Source: Plectosphaerella cucumerina
Lineage: Eukaryota; Ascomycota; Sordariomycetes; Glomerellales; Plectosphaerellaceae
Direction of reading: 5' to 3'
Assembly: GCA_020746995.1 (NCBI GenBank)
Contig: JAGPXD010000003.1
Span: forward strand, 5,208,001-5,272,000
DNA: 64,000 bases
The stretch's first letter is position 1, and every line of letters starts with the position of its first letter. The notes beneath the pieces are model-generated. The model had not been told where the DNA came from. It ran no database searches and saw only the letters and a program-made list of their open reading frames with translations. Position numbers and translations under genes: made by a program. Positions 39,888 through 49,520 of this stretch are shown one piece after another.

Positions 39888-42122
39888 ATGCGCTGCCATC
39901 TTGTCTTCGCATCACTCCTCGGCAGCCTCGCCACGCTGGGCAAGGCCGCCTCGACCATTGACAACAAGATCCTCATTTTGGCACGCGATGCAGAAGGCGC
40001 CAGCTCGGCCAGTGCCGGCCTCATCGCGTACGGAATCCCATATGAGCAGGTCATCATCCCGCAAGAGGGTGGCCCATTGCCCACCCTGAACACCACCACG
40101 AACGCTGGCAAGTACTCGGGTATCATCATTATCGACGCCATCGCCTACCAGTATGCCGATGGATGGCGCTCTGCTGTTACCGACGCTCAATGGAACACCC
40201 TGTGGAGCTACCAGACCGACTTCCATGTCCGCATGGTCCGTATCAACGAGTACCCTGGCCCTGCCTTTGGTGCTACCGTTGCTGGGACCGATGGCTGCTG
40301 CAACACCGGCGTTGAACAGCTCATCAGCTTCACCAACACAACCGGCTTCCCCACTGCGAACCTGAAGGCGTAAGTACCCTCATCTTGACGGTCGCGGCCT
40401 TGACTGACACGAAACAACAGCAACGCTGGCATCACCTCTCAGGGTCTCTACCACTACCCCGCAACCATCACCGACCCGACCACGACATATCAGGTCGCCA
40501 AATTCGCCCCCGGTGGTCCCTACACCACCGATACCACTGCTGCCGTGATCAACAGCTTCCCTGGTGGTCGCGAGCAATTTGTGTGGTTTACGTCCTGGGC
40601 CCCCAGCTGGTCCGCCACATCAAACTACCTGCAACACGCCCATATCCACTGGATGACCCGCGGTGTCTTCATGGGAAAGCGCAAGTCGTACCTCAACACG
40701 CAGATCGACGACGTCCAACTCGAGACCGAGATGTACTATCCTGCCGGCACCACTTTCAAGATCAGGACCGCCGATCTCACAGGTCATGTCAGCTGGATGG
40801 CCGATCTCAACAAGCGGCTGCCGAAGGGCTCCAACTACAAGCTCGAGCTCGGACACAATGGCAATGGTGATATCGAAGCTGCGAACAGCGCTGATAATAC
40901 CGTTTGCAAGCCCGCCTACGCCGTGGAGTACGACGAGGTCGCGGATCCTCCCCTGGAATTCCAGAAGCCCTTGGGAACCGGTGAGGATCGCTGGCCGGCG
41001 GAATTCGTCACCTATCCCTGGTCGCTTCAGTGCGCTCAACGCGACGCCTTCGCAAAGTGGTTCAACACTGCGTCCAACCTCAACTCGTTCATGCACCTTT
41101 CGCATACCTTTTCCCACTTGGAGCTGAATAACGCGACCTACCACGATGCTCTTCGGGAAATTCAGTTCAACCAGGCCTGGATGAAGCAGATGGGAATCAG
41201 CAACGCGGCGTCCTTTTCAGCTCAGAGCCTCATTCCCCCTGCGATTACTGGTCTCCACAACGGCGATGTCATCAAGGCCTGGACGGACGCGGGTCTCACC
41301 AACGTTGTGGGAGACAATACCCGTCCCGTTCTCCGCAACAACCAAAGCATGTACTGGCCCATGACTACTACTGTTGAGTCAAACGGCTTCGCTGGTCTCA
41401 CGGTACGTCTGCCTCGCTGAGGACAAACTCATGCTCACGTCCCATGTGTCATGGCTCCCATCCTCTTCCAAGACCCCCAATACCACCAAGAAAAAAGAAA
41501 CTGACTCGGATTTCAACAGGTCATTCCTCGGTACGCCACAACCATCTACTACAACTGCGACACCCCCGAATGCACGACGAAGGAATGGATCGATATCTCG
41601 AAGGGTTACGGCAACTTTACCGATCTCCTCGCTCTGGCAAAGAGCGATAACACCCGCTACCTCTTCTCCCTCCAGGCCGACCCTTACATGTTCCACCAGG
41701 CCAACCTGAGGCAGTCCGACATGCCTTCCATGACGATCGGATCCAAGACCGCGAAGATGTCCCTCGTTATGGCTTGGGTTGAAACCATGTCGCAGGAGAT
41801 GACCCGGTTGACCAACTGGCCTCTCGTGTCCCTCAAGCAGCAGGATATTGCCACCTACTTCCGCAACCGTCAGACTCTCGACGGGTGCGCCGCGACTCTC
41901 AGCTACGGCTACTCGGCCGATGGCTCGAGCATCACTTCCGTCACTGTGGGCGCGCCGAACGGCAACAAGTGCGCCGTGCCGGTACCAGTGACCATTCCTT
42001 CCGGTAGCCTCACCGGAGGATCCGTCACCAACGACCAGGTTGGCACTGAGCCGCCCATCCAGTGGGTGACGCTCAGCGGCTCGCCTGTCACTCTCTCGCT
42101 GTCGACTCCGGTCAAGGTTTAG
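39888..42122 (+). CDS. Agd3-like secreted polysaccharide deacetylase (CE18 type)
   Basis: Three exons: 39888-40369, 40421-41402 and 41520-42122, with introns of 51 and 117 nt (GTAAGT...CAACAG; GTACGT...CAACAG). The product is 688 residues. Residues 1-20 are a signal peptide (MRCHLVFASLLGSLATLGKA). The N-terminal part (KILILARDAEGASSASAGL) resembles the supporting domain of Aspergillus Agd3. FTSWAPSWSATSNYLQHAHI leads to the NodB-like metal motif QIDDVQLE (Asp257/Asp258) and to HLSHTFSHLELN (His389, His393). Agd3 partially deacetylates galactosaminogalactan at the cell surface, making it cationic and adhesive. The genes that accompany it in the Aspergillus cluster (glycosyltransferase Gtb3, Sph3, Ega3, epimerase) are absent here, so this copy stands alone. 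Fold confident; substrate inferred. Confidence 0.88.
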
Positions 42123-42758
42123 AGGTCGGGCTTCTTTTTGGGCGACAGAGGTGTTTTCACTGCTAGGCGTCGGGGTGTTCTTACTGTCGGGCATCGGAGG
42201 TGTTCCTGCAAGGCATTGGAGGTATTTTGGCTTTCATACAAGTCTTAATATTCTTATTAGTAATTACCATTTGATCTTCCAAGTTCACTGCAGGGGCGAG
42301 CATGGATATTCAATCGGGGCATCGTGATGGTGCTCTGTCATCGGAATCATGAGAGTCAGGAAATGGAAGAAAGCACTCCCGTCCTCTGCGAGAGAATGTG
42401 TAGGCGGGTCGGATTTCTGAGCTCTACCTTTGTGACAGTTTCCTGTGTCTCTGTTCTCGGTAAACTTCTTCTTGGTTACCTAGTATCGAACTGAGAACCC
42501 TGTACCCATGGCTATTCCAGTTCAGTGGATGTCAGTGATAGATGCCGCGTGAGTTTGATGTCCTTCTTTCCTTCGTGAGCGTCTACATGTATTCAATGAC
42601 TTCGGACGACTGCAAATGTTCAAAGTAGTTCGAGGGTGACCAGTGGTACTTTTGAGTGGTTGGTAGAAAGGGCGGGAACCAGCTGCCTCATACTTGCTCA
42701 ATGACCTGCCTACTTACCCTACAGGACTGAATCTCTCTCTGCTCTTCCCTCCCCCTAC
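42123..42758. other. Spacer between convergent Agd3-like and Zn2Cys6 genes
   Basis: About 640 nt. Directly after the Agd3-like stop there is a short direct-repeat area with GTGTTTTCACTGCTAGGCGT and related TCGG..GTGTT units. No gene. Confidence 0.4.
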
Positions 42759-44807
42759 CTAATAGAAGTATGCCGGGTCTTGTGTAGCAACGCCGCTTGT
42801 ACCTCCGACATTGTCCATCATCTGCCCGAATACCGATGGGAGCAAGTCTGCAAAGGTGCTCCCGATGTCCAGGGATCCGGGGGTAAGCGGCTGGTGATCC
42901 ATGGAGAGCCACATTCCCGTAGGGCTTCTTGACGTGCACATTGGCCAGTCCAGAAGCGTCTTCTCTGACCTTGAAGAAGGCTCCTCCCCAGTCTGAGATG
43001 CGGATGCGGGCGAAGCTTCAGGGATACGCCCTACCAGCTGACTGACAAGAGGTCCCCGGGACTCCATTCGCCGGCGGGCACGTTGCTCGACGAAGCGGTC
43101 CCTGGCGTCCTGTAGGTCCTCGATGATTCCCACGAAGCACCTGGCGAGGTCGTCTTGGTCTTGGAACTTGCGGAGCAGCCCAAGCCCGACACGAAGACCT
43201 TTCTCGAGTGGAAACAAGTGGTCGAGATCCGCAAAGGTCGCCAAGCCGAGAACCAAGCAGGTGCCGAAGGCCAGAATGACGACGAAAGGCAGCCTCTTGG
43301 GTGCACCCTGCATATGTAACACCTTTTCCAAGAGATCCATGGCGCGCACGGCCGAGTCCACGCAGGCGTGAACAATAACAGCGTCCGGTCGCGGGCTGCC
43401 CCGTACCGTGCTGTCAGGGGAAACCTGGGCCGCTGCTTCCCTGAGCAGATGATCGCGCGTCAGCAGCATGATAAACCAGTAATACGCACCCTTGACGTTG
43501 GCAAGAGCAATGGTATCCGAGTCCCCGAGGTGCTCGGTGGACCTGATGCCGTCTGTCCGCAGGCCCTCATGGATGCGATCCGTCCAGAGACGGTACTGCT
43601 CGGAGATGGCCAGGATGAGGGCGTCAGAGATGCCGGATCCGGTATGGAGGCAGGCGAGGACGGCCTCATTGATGAGAGACAGGGCGCTGGTAGACGAGTA
43701 GGCATTGGGGGCTCGAGCAACTCGTGTCTCGACGGTGCAGGTGGGACGGCCCAGGCAGGTGTTGGTGTACAAGTCGAGCTTCCTCAGTGCTCGCCACAGC
43801 CGTTCTCTTGCGGCTGCTTCGGTGTTGTCGAAGAAGGAGGAGATGTCCTCCCGGTGGATACCAAGCGCGAAGGCTGCGCGGGCGGCCGAGCCGACGGCCT
43901 CCGAGGCGGCGGTTTTCATGGATGCGCAGTCCAGGTAGAATGTAATCCAAAGGTGGCAGCGAACCGATGCCAGACTGGGGCGTTCTGCCAGGCGGGTCAT
44001 GGTGAGGTGACGGCCATAGTGAAAGAAGGCTTCGGCTGTGCTGTCATGATCTCCCGGGCGTGCCTGGGCCCCAACAGCAAGGATCAGGAAGTTTGTCGCA
44101 TCGGTCTCGTCATCGCCTGTGTCTTGGTCTATCCATGATGACATGCTGCGCTGCACATCGTCTTCATCCACCGCGCCGAGTAGCCGGCTGGTCAGCCGCA
44201 TGGCCCAGTCGACGAAGACTCTAGCCTCGGACTTGCACGGACGTCGCAAGGGATCCAAGGTGCTGGCATTGGGGCCTGTTTGCTGCGTGGAAGCAGGGAT
44301 CTCTAGCAGCGGGAACTCCAATGGCCTGTCGACAAAGGGACATGATCCCAGGATGCCGCCGGCGAGTTCTCGGACATCATGGAGGAGGGACAGCTCCGCC
44401 GATTTGCCGAAGAAGATAAGATTCCCTCTGCCATCGGGAAAAAGCTGCTGTGAAGGACGCGGCGAGGACTGCTGCTGCTTTTCCAGTGGTTCCGATACCA
44501 GGCCAGTACTGTTCAGCCTGTCGCCGGCGACAGGCGCAGAGTCTGGTTCGAGGCTGGCATCTGGACGCATCCACAGATCCGAGCTAGATGTCTCCGAGCC
44601 AGATTCTGTGGCTCGCATCGGGCGGCTGCCTCGGCGATCCATCCTTCGGTGGACTCTGTCGTCGTATTGGCACTGAAGTTGGACGAGTCGCTCGCTGCAG
44701 CGCCCGCAAGGCTGGGTGCCGTCGCAGCGTTCTTTGCGGCGCTTGCAGTTGCCGCACGCCGTCCTGCATCGGCGGCGGTCGCCATCTTGGACCCTCGGCG
44801 TAGGCAT
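42759..44807 (-). CDS. Zn2Cys6 fungal transcription factor
   Basis: 682 residues, single exon, from the ATG at 44807 (MPTPRVQDGD). The binuclear zinc cluster is at the N-terminus, with Cys spacing C-x2-C-x6-C-x5-C-x2-C-x8-C in TACGNCKRRKERCDGTQPC and the following GRC...LQC. A Ser/Gln-rich linker follows, then the fungal-specific middle homology region (about residues 150-560: FLILAVGAQARPGDHD, HLWITFYLDCASM, LGRPTCTVETRVARAP). The C-terminus is acidic/hydrophobic. Such proteins bind CGG-containing sites as dimers and often regulate adjacent metabolic genes. The next genes (hydrolase, FAD monooxygenase, P450 relic) share a CGG-N10-CCG-bearing promoter element, so this is their most likely local regulator; that is inference. 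Its own 420-nt upstream region lacks the element. Confidence 0.9.
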   Translation of the reverse strand: MPTPRVQDGDRRRCRTACGNCKRRKERCDGTQPCGRCSERLVQLQCQYDDRVHRRMDRRGSRPMRATESGSETSSSDLWMRPDASLEPDSAPVAGDRLNSTGLVSEPLEKQQQSSPRPSQQLFPDGRGNLIFFGKSAELSLLHDVRELAGGILGSCPFVDRPLEFPLLEIPASTQQTGPNASTLDPLRRPCKSEARVFVDWAMRLTSRLLGAVDEDDVQRSMSSWIDQDTGDDETDATNFLILAVGAQARPGDHDSTAEAFFHYGRHLTMTRLAERPSLASVRCHLWITFYLDCASMKTAASEAVGSAARAAFALGIHREDISSFFDNTEAAARERLWRALRKLDLYTNTCLGRPTCTVETRVARAPNAYSSTSALSLINEAVLACLHTGSGISDALILAISEQYRLWTDRIHEGLRTDGIRSTEHLGDSDTIALANVKGAYYWFIMLLTRDHLLREAAAQVSPDSTVRGSPRPDAVIVHACVDSAVRAMDLLEKVLHMQGAPKRLPFVVILAFGTCLVLGLATFADLDHLFPLEKGLRVGLGLLRKFQDQDDLARCFVGIIEDLQDARDRFVEQRARRRMESRGPLVSQLVGRIPEASPASASQTGEEPSSRSEKTLLDWPMCTSRSPTGMWLSMDHQPLTPGSLDIGSTFADLLPSVFGQMMDNVGGTSGVATQDPAYFY

Positions 44808-45230
44808 GTCATGGGCGTGGAGCTTCAAGCTTGGAGCAGTTGAAAGAGCGGACAGGAGTTATCGATGAAGCTTCAGAGTCTTGTGGCGAGATTCGGGGTG
44901 TAGTATGCTGGACTGGACTGGACCGGGGAAACATGGAGGACGGGAGGTCGGAGAAGGGCATTCCTTGACACCAAGGCGGCTTCCCCGCAAAATCTGGGGG
45001 CTAGCGGCGTCAGGCTCGGTAGAGGCGCTCGGCATCATCGGCACCCGACAAATGTAGATTAAAAGTCGTGCTGCTCCAGTCTGCCAGGTTGCGCATGCCA
45101 TCATCACTTGGGACTCGGGCTTTTGATGCAAGCCCATTTGCCTGTGAACCATGGTGTCCTTCTTTAGGTAGCTGATGGGAATCCCACCGTCTCTATTTCT
45201 TGAGCTTCTCTCTGCATGGCACTGGCACAC
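44808..45230. other. Upstream region of the Zn2Cys6 gene
   Basis: About 420 nt up to the 3' end of the hydrolase gene. I looked for CATC(C/G)GATG here and did not see it. No gene. Confidence 0.4.
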
Positions 45231-46465
45231 CTAGAATAGTTCTACAGGGGTCGCGTAGGGCACGTCCTCGACGTTGCCCCCTGTGTCCCGCTCTACCAGC
45301 TCCTTGGCCGCTGTGGTATCGACGCTAAAAGGCGGAATCAAGCTATTGATCCACACGCTGGTGTCAGTTTGTTGATGCCAAGGGGATCGTGCAGCGATCG
45401 TACCTCTCATCGTGAAGACACCAGATGACCTTCTCAGGCTTCCCCAGCCATTGCAGCTGCTTCACCGCGAATTGCGCCGCAGATCCATCAAATGGCCGAC
45501 CGTCCAGGTTTGCTCGTCCAGCGATGCCGAGCACCGCCACGTCCGGTCGTGGTTGGACCACCTGGTGGATGCCCTGGTACGCGCCGAGGTGGGAGTTGAA
45601 GAGCACCGCCTTGTCGCCGATGACCACGTTGAACATGAGCTGCCCGCCGTCGCAGGCGCTCATGACATTCTTCTTGTCCGCCATAAAGTCGGCAATGGCC
45701 TTTGTCTTTTCGTCAAACCTATCTGGAGGTATTATCTCGCCTAGTCTCATCAGACCATGACCCATGGCATGTGTAATGTCGAGGGTGCATGTGAAAGGAC
45801 CCGCGGAACCAGAGTACTCGCGCCCGGTGTCGAAGATGGCAGGCATCTCTGCGTGCGTGACCGCCGGCATGAGGCAGTGGAGCGATGGCCAGACGTGGAT
45901 TGCCACTGCAGCAAGGTCTGGGTGAGGCCGTGCTGGCGTACCAGGGGGCCCGCCCTCTTGGAGCTTGCAGGCCCCGCCTGCTGCTTGTTCTCGGATGGAC
46001 CGAGTGAAGAGGGGGATACGCTCGCCGCCAGCAACACGAACGAGCTGAGCATCAGGAACGCCGGCTTTTCGGAGGAGGCTGATAGCCTCGCAGTTTGCAA
46101 TCACTACGGCACCGGTCCGCTTGGCCAGTCGGTCGGCCCCTGGCAGACTGGCGGTGGGCAGGCCGTCGTCAGCGCCACATCTCGAGGTCACAGCGGGGGT
46201 GCAATCAAAGACATGGAGACTTGACTTACTGGTCAAAATGGGCATGGGATATCAAGATGTAGTCGGCCTCGGTCACGTCGTCAATCTCAAGGTGCCGCTG
46301 CATCAATGCCGGTTTGTCCAGCCAGGTGTCGTGGAAGATTGTTATCCCATTTGTGCGTAACCTGAAGGTCGTCGCCCCTTGGAGATGGGATGTTAGCAAA
46401 GCTTGCATCTAGAAAGGAGGCTTGTGCCTACCGAAGAATTCCAAGGTTGTCTTCTCTGTCGCCAT
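45231..46465 (-). CDS. Metallo-beta-lactamase-fold hydrolase (fungal, UlaG/UPF0173-like)
   Basis: Four exons on the minus strand: 46432-46465, 46230-46377, 45404-46147 and 45231-45357. The introns are 54, 82 and 46 nt. The product is 350 residues. Splicing is needed to complete key parts. Exon 1 (MATEKTTLEFFG) joins to ATTFRLRTNGITIFHDTWLD. The second junction supplies the last His of HAHFDH (residues 56-61), the metal-binding HxHxDH of the fold. The last intron (GTACGA, ACTGAC branch, ACACCAG) removes a false stop and gives a C-terminus ending DVPYATPVELF. Other features: HVWPSLHCLMP, a candidate metal His in TLDITHAMGHG, DGGQLMFNVVIGDKAVLFNS and GRPFDGSAAQFAVKQL. Relatives include UlaG-type lactonases; the fungal substrate is unknown. 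It shares a divergent promoter with the FAD monooxygenase. Confidence 0.88.
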
Positions 46466-46593
46466 CTCTTCGGACGTACTGATGTCGGTTAAGGTACCCC
46501 GATGTGCAATCGCGACGGGTATCCTGCCACCAGGGCACCTGAAGGTTGGCGTTTCCCTACTAAAATACCAGTGACGAAATCGCAAGGAAATGG

Positions 46594-46602
46594 CATCGGA
46601 TG
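46594..46602. promoter_or_regulatory. CATCGGATG element 1
   Basis: CATCGGATG within GGCATCGGATGTCGG, about 130 nt upstream of the hydrolase ATG. Confidence 0.45.
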
Positions 46603-46740
46603 TCGGCGGCGCTTCTGGAGCCACCTTCGGGGCGTCAGTCTCCTCAACATCAAATGACCCGTACGGGATCAAGACGAGCCCGAACCTCCAAGGGGTCGAC
46701 AGTTCATGTCCCGCCCGGCTCCATATTCATGTAGGTGGCC

Positions 46741-46771
46741 GGGGGCTGGGGCGGGGTGGGGGGCGGGGTGG
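46741..46771 (+). repeat. G-rich run with G-quadruplex potential
   Basis: Five runs of three or more G separated by one to two bases (pattern G5-CT-G4-C-G4-T-G6-C-G4), on the plus strand, immediately next to the CGG-N10-CCG element. It is the only such tract in the window. Confidence 0.6.
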
Positions 46772-46795
46772 CCATCGGATGCCGGTTTCCGATGG
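46772..46795. promoter_or_regulatory. Inverted repeat CCATCGGA-N8-TCCGATGG (CGG-N10-CCG), element 2
   Basis: Perfect 8-bp arms at 46772-46779 and 46788-46795 around an 8-nt spacer. The CGG and CCG triplets are 10 nt apart, the classic inverted layout bound by Zn2Cys6 dimers. Its left arm is the second CATC(C/G)GATG copy. Confidence 0.55.
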
Positions 46796-46818
46796 CTCTT
46801 GATGCTGCTTGATGCTGG

Positions 46819-46827
46819 CATCCGATG
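46819..46827. promoter_or_regulatory. CATCCGATG element 3
   Basis: CATCCGATG within CTGGCATCCGATG, a 13-mer repeated exactly upstream of the P450 relic at 49170-49182. About 230 nt before the FAD monooxygenase ATG. Confidence 0.45.
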
Positions 46828-47055
46828 AACAAATCCGCCTTCCGACAATCTACGGTTTGACGCTGTCAGCGATTGTCAACCACATTTCGGCTGTTACCTC
46901 GGCCTTGCCTCCCACCAGGTCATTTCGCTTCGAGCTAGGCAATGAGGTCTCTCCTTCGAGTATATGTCTACTGGGTCTCTTGGGGCATCTCACTCTGCAA
47001 GATGCAAACGTACTATCACCCAAGTTCACCAGTTTCCCTCCATACATCGTCAATT

Positions 47056-48743
47056 ATGGCTCACTTCAAGGTCATTGTGATTGTTGGCGGCCTCTCCGGT
47101 GCCCTCCTCACCAACGGTCTGCTTAACAACAACGTGGACACAACCCTCTACGAGAGAGATGCCGCAGACTCCAAAAGGGAGGGCTATCAGATTCGCCTCG
47201 GGGAGGCTACCACACGGGGCTTCGAGGCATGCCTCACCGAGGATCAGATGGCCCCCATCCTCCACAGATTCATGCAGTCTACATCCACTGCTTTGACCGC
47301 ACCTACGATTTGCAACACTCGGTTCCAGACGATCGTGGACCTGACCACGCTACCGTCATACTCGAGGTCGTCCGCCATCAACCGGGTGGTCTTGCGTGAC
47401 CTGCTTCTCGCGCCGATTCGGGCGAAAGGCCTTGTTCGGTATGCAAAGACCTTCGTGCGGTATGAAATTGTCATAGACGAAGCTGGACGTGAAAGAGTCA
47501 TCGTCCACTTTGCCGATGGCTCATCCGATGTCTGCGACCTCCTGATAGGCGCGGATGGCAGCGGGTCCAAGGTACGTTGCTTCCTCCACCTGTCCCAATG
47601 CCTCTTCGGAAGATTCCACTCACCAAATAATAGATCAACAAGCAGGTCGGCGCCAGGAACATTGTGGACATTGACACCCATTGGAGCTTCTTGAACAAGG
47701 GTGCACTATCGTCGGAGCAGGTTGAGCGGCTCCCTGAACGCCTCCGGCGAGGCCCGATGATTGTGTTTTCAAAGGGCATCTCTATGTTCTATTCAGGTAT
47801 TTGATGGCCCATTCGACCCTTTCCAGGAATCTCCTTTAACGCTGATACGCGGCAGCCTATCTTCCCCAAGTAGCTTCTGTCGACTCAGACGGCATCCACC
47901 GCGACGAGAAGCAGGCATCCTTTTATTGGGGCCTGAACGTCCCCGTGCATCTTTGCCCCGATGGAAAGATGCCCCCCGCCCCTGATCGGGGCCAATTTTG
48001 CCTGGACGTGATCAGAGACTGGGCACCCGAGTTGTAGGTTCATCAATCTTCTGTGTAGCATTTTTGAAATTGGGGAACTTTTTCCACAAGTCGCTGACCA
48101 TCCTGCACCAGCCATGACATGGTTTCAATGGGTCTCAGTGATGACGGTAAGACCGAGCTCTACGGCACAAAGTTGCGTGGTAGCAACAAGTTGCCGAAGA
48201 ACTGGCGAGAGCCACTTGTCGCTGGGATGGGCCACAAAACAGAGGAGGGGCATCCTCGTATCTGGCTTATAGGCGATGCCGTTCATGCCATGCAGCCTAA
48301 CCGGTAGGTTTCCGTCTGCCCCTGCACGTTTCGTGGTTCTGGGCCAGTTTTCTGATGCAGAGTGTTAGTGGAATGGGGGGAAATCAGGCCATGCGTGACT
48401 GCGCGGACATCTTGCCGGAGATCCTCGAACTCAACCGACTGTCGAAGAGGGGTACACCGCCTACTAAAGAAGAAATCTTCGCTGGCTGTACCCATTATGA
48501 AGACAAGATGTTTGACAGAGCTTTTGGCTGGGTGAAGAAGAGCGGAGGCACGAGCATGCCGGTGAGTGCAAATTTTTGAACAAGGGCAAATGGAGGATGA
48601 GATGACTGACAGCCTGACACTGCACGCAGAATCTTGACTTTGATGGATTCCTCGGACTCATCGTATCCTTCGTTTCCAGGATCGTTATGCCAGTCGTCCG
48701 GCTGTTTTATACCTCTTCACCGCCGACAGACAAAAGAGACTAA
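47056..48743 (+). CDS. FAD-dependent monooxygenase (aromatic hydroxylase type)
   Basis: Six exons: 47056-47571, 47634-47796, 47856-48033, 48112-48303, 48369-48561, 48630-48743. Introns are 59-78 nt with GT-AG ends. All phases agree, giving 451 residues. The N-terminal Rossmann segment is FKVIVIVGGLSGALLTNGLL, followed by DTTLYERD (the acidic residue that binds FAD ribose). The middle has DLLIGADGSGSK (DG motif). RIWLIGDAVHAMQPNR, GMGGNQAMRDCAD is the GD motif region. These define a class A flavin monooxygenase using NAD(P)H and O2 to hydroxylate aromatic or polyketide substrates. The usual GxGxxG is shortened to VGGLSG, missing the first Gly, which might weaken FAD binding. The C-terminus (about 415-440) is hydrophobic (GLIVSFVSRIVMPVVRLF), suggesting membrane association. 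It is paired with a divergent hydrolase and followed by a P450 relic. Confidence 0.88.
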
Positions 48744-49173
48744 AGAGCACAGAGCTATGGGCAAATTGAAGGGGACATGGTGTGGTTGGGAATGCAAGAT
48801 TTTAGTTGGTATTCGAATTAAGACCACATCTATTCCTTTGAATGTCCTCGAGATGCTGTTACTCAAAACGTTTGGGCACTATACTTGGCTGTTGTGCTGA
48901 AAGTAGAGGAAACCCCGGACTTCCGGGGAATGTCAGGGGAGTGATTTGTATCTCTGCCCGTGCAGTCATTCGCAAACCCATGACCAGGCTCAGCAAATTT
49001 CACTGCCGTCTGACCATCGGCTGCATCATTCGGTTCCCCACACCGGCATTTAAAGTTAGAATGCTGGCGGACTGGGGGTCAAGCGGGGATGGGGGACTAT
49101 TCAACACCGGGAAGCGAATGAAATGGACGCCCGTCTTCCGATGGAGAACTCGGAGCTTACGCAGAGCGACTGG

Positions 49174-49182
49174 CATCCGATG
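49174..49182. promoter_or_regulatory. CATCCGATG element 4, upstream of the P450 relic
   Basis: Part of CTGGCATCCGATG, identical over 13 nt to the copy at 46815-46827. It lies about 340 nt upstream of the surviving P450 sequence. Confidence 0.45.
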
Positions 49183-49187
49183 GGGGC

Positions 49188-49211
49188 GAAACTACCTACC
49201 TAGGTAGTTTC
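49188..49211. repeat. 24-nt near-perfect palindrome
   Basis: Arms GAAACTACCTA (49188-49198) and TAGGTAGTTTC (49201-49211) around a central CC, 5 nt after the CATCCGATG element. It might be a protein-binding site or simply one of the ACCTAGGT-type palindromes frequent in fungal intergenic DNA. Confidence 0.6.
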
Positions 49212-49520
49212 ATAGATCCTCCTTCCGCTTACGCAACCCGGCTGCCGGAGCACGGCACCCGACAGATGTCCGAATGTCTTCGGATCTACGTTGATCACAC
49301 AGCCCTTCAGATTTCTGTCAAATACATCTTGACGTACTTAATCTAGACAGTTGCTGGCTTTCGTCTTTCTATTCCTGTTGCCGTCTCTACTACCAACCCA
49401 CACATCATACCGACAAACACATCAAACGTTGCACAACGATGCTGTCACATCTCAGTGATTTTGACGTCAAGGGAGGCATCCTACTCCGGGCTCCTGTCGC
49501 ACGACATGATGACTGTTTAG

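Larger units (their letters stand above)
46466..47055. promoter_or_regulatory. Shared divergent promoter, hydrolase / FAD monooxygenase
   Basis: 590 nt between the hydrolase start codon (minus) and the FAD monooxygenase start codon (plus). It contains three copies of CATC(C/G)GATG (46594, 46773, 46819), an 8-bp inverted repeat giving CGG-N10-CCG, an adjacent G-rich run (46741-46771), and a TATA-like AGTATATG near 46959 serving the plus-strand gene. The compact arrangement suggests joint control of both genes. Confidence 0.6.
48744..49520. other. Region between FAD monooxygenase and P450 relic
   Basis: About 780 nt. It carries the fourth CATCCGATG element, a related TTCCGATGG at 49137-49145, and a palindrome (both listed). 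A short frame from the ATG at 49440 could be the start of a small leader exon but has no P450 N-terminal features. Confidence 0.4.
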
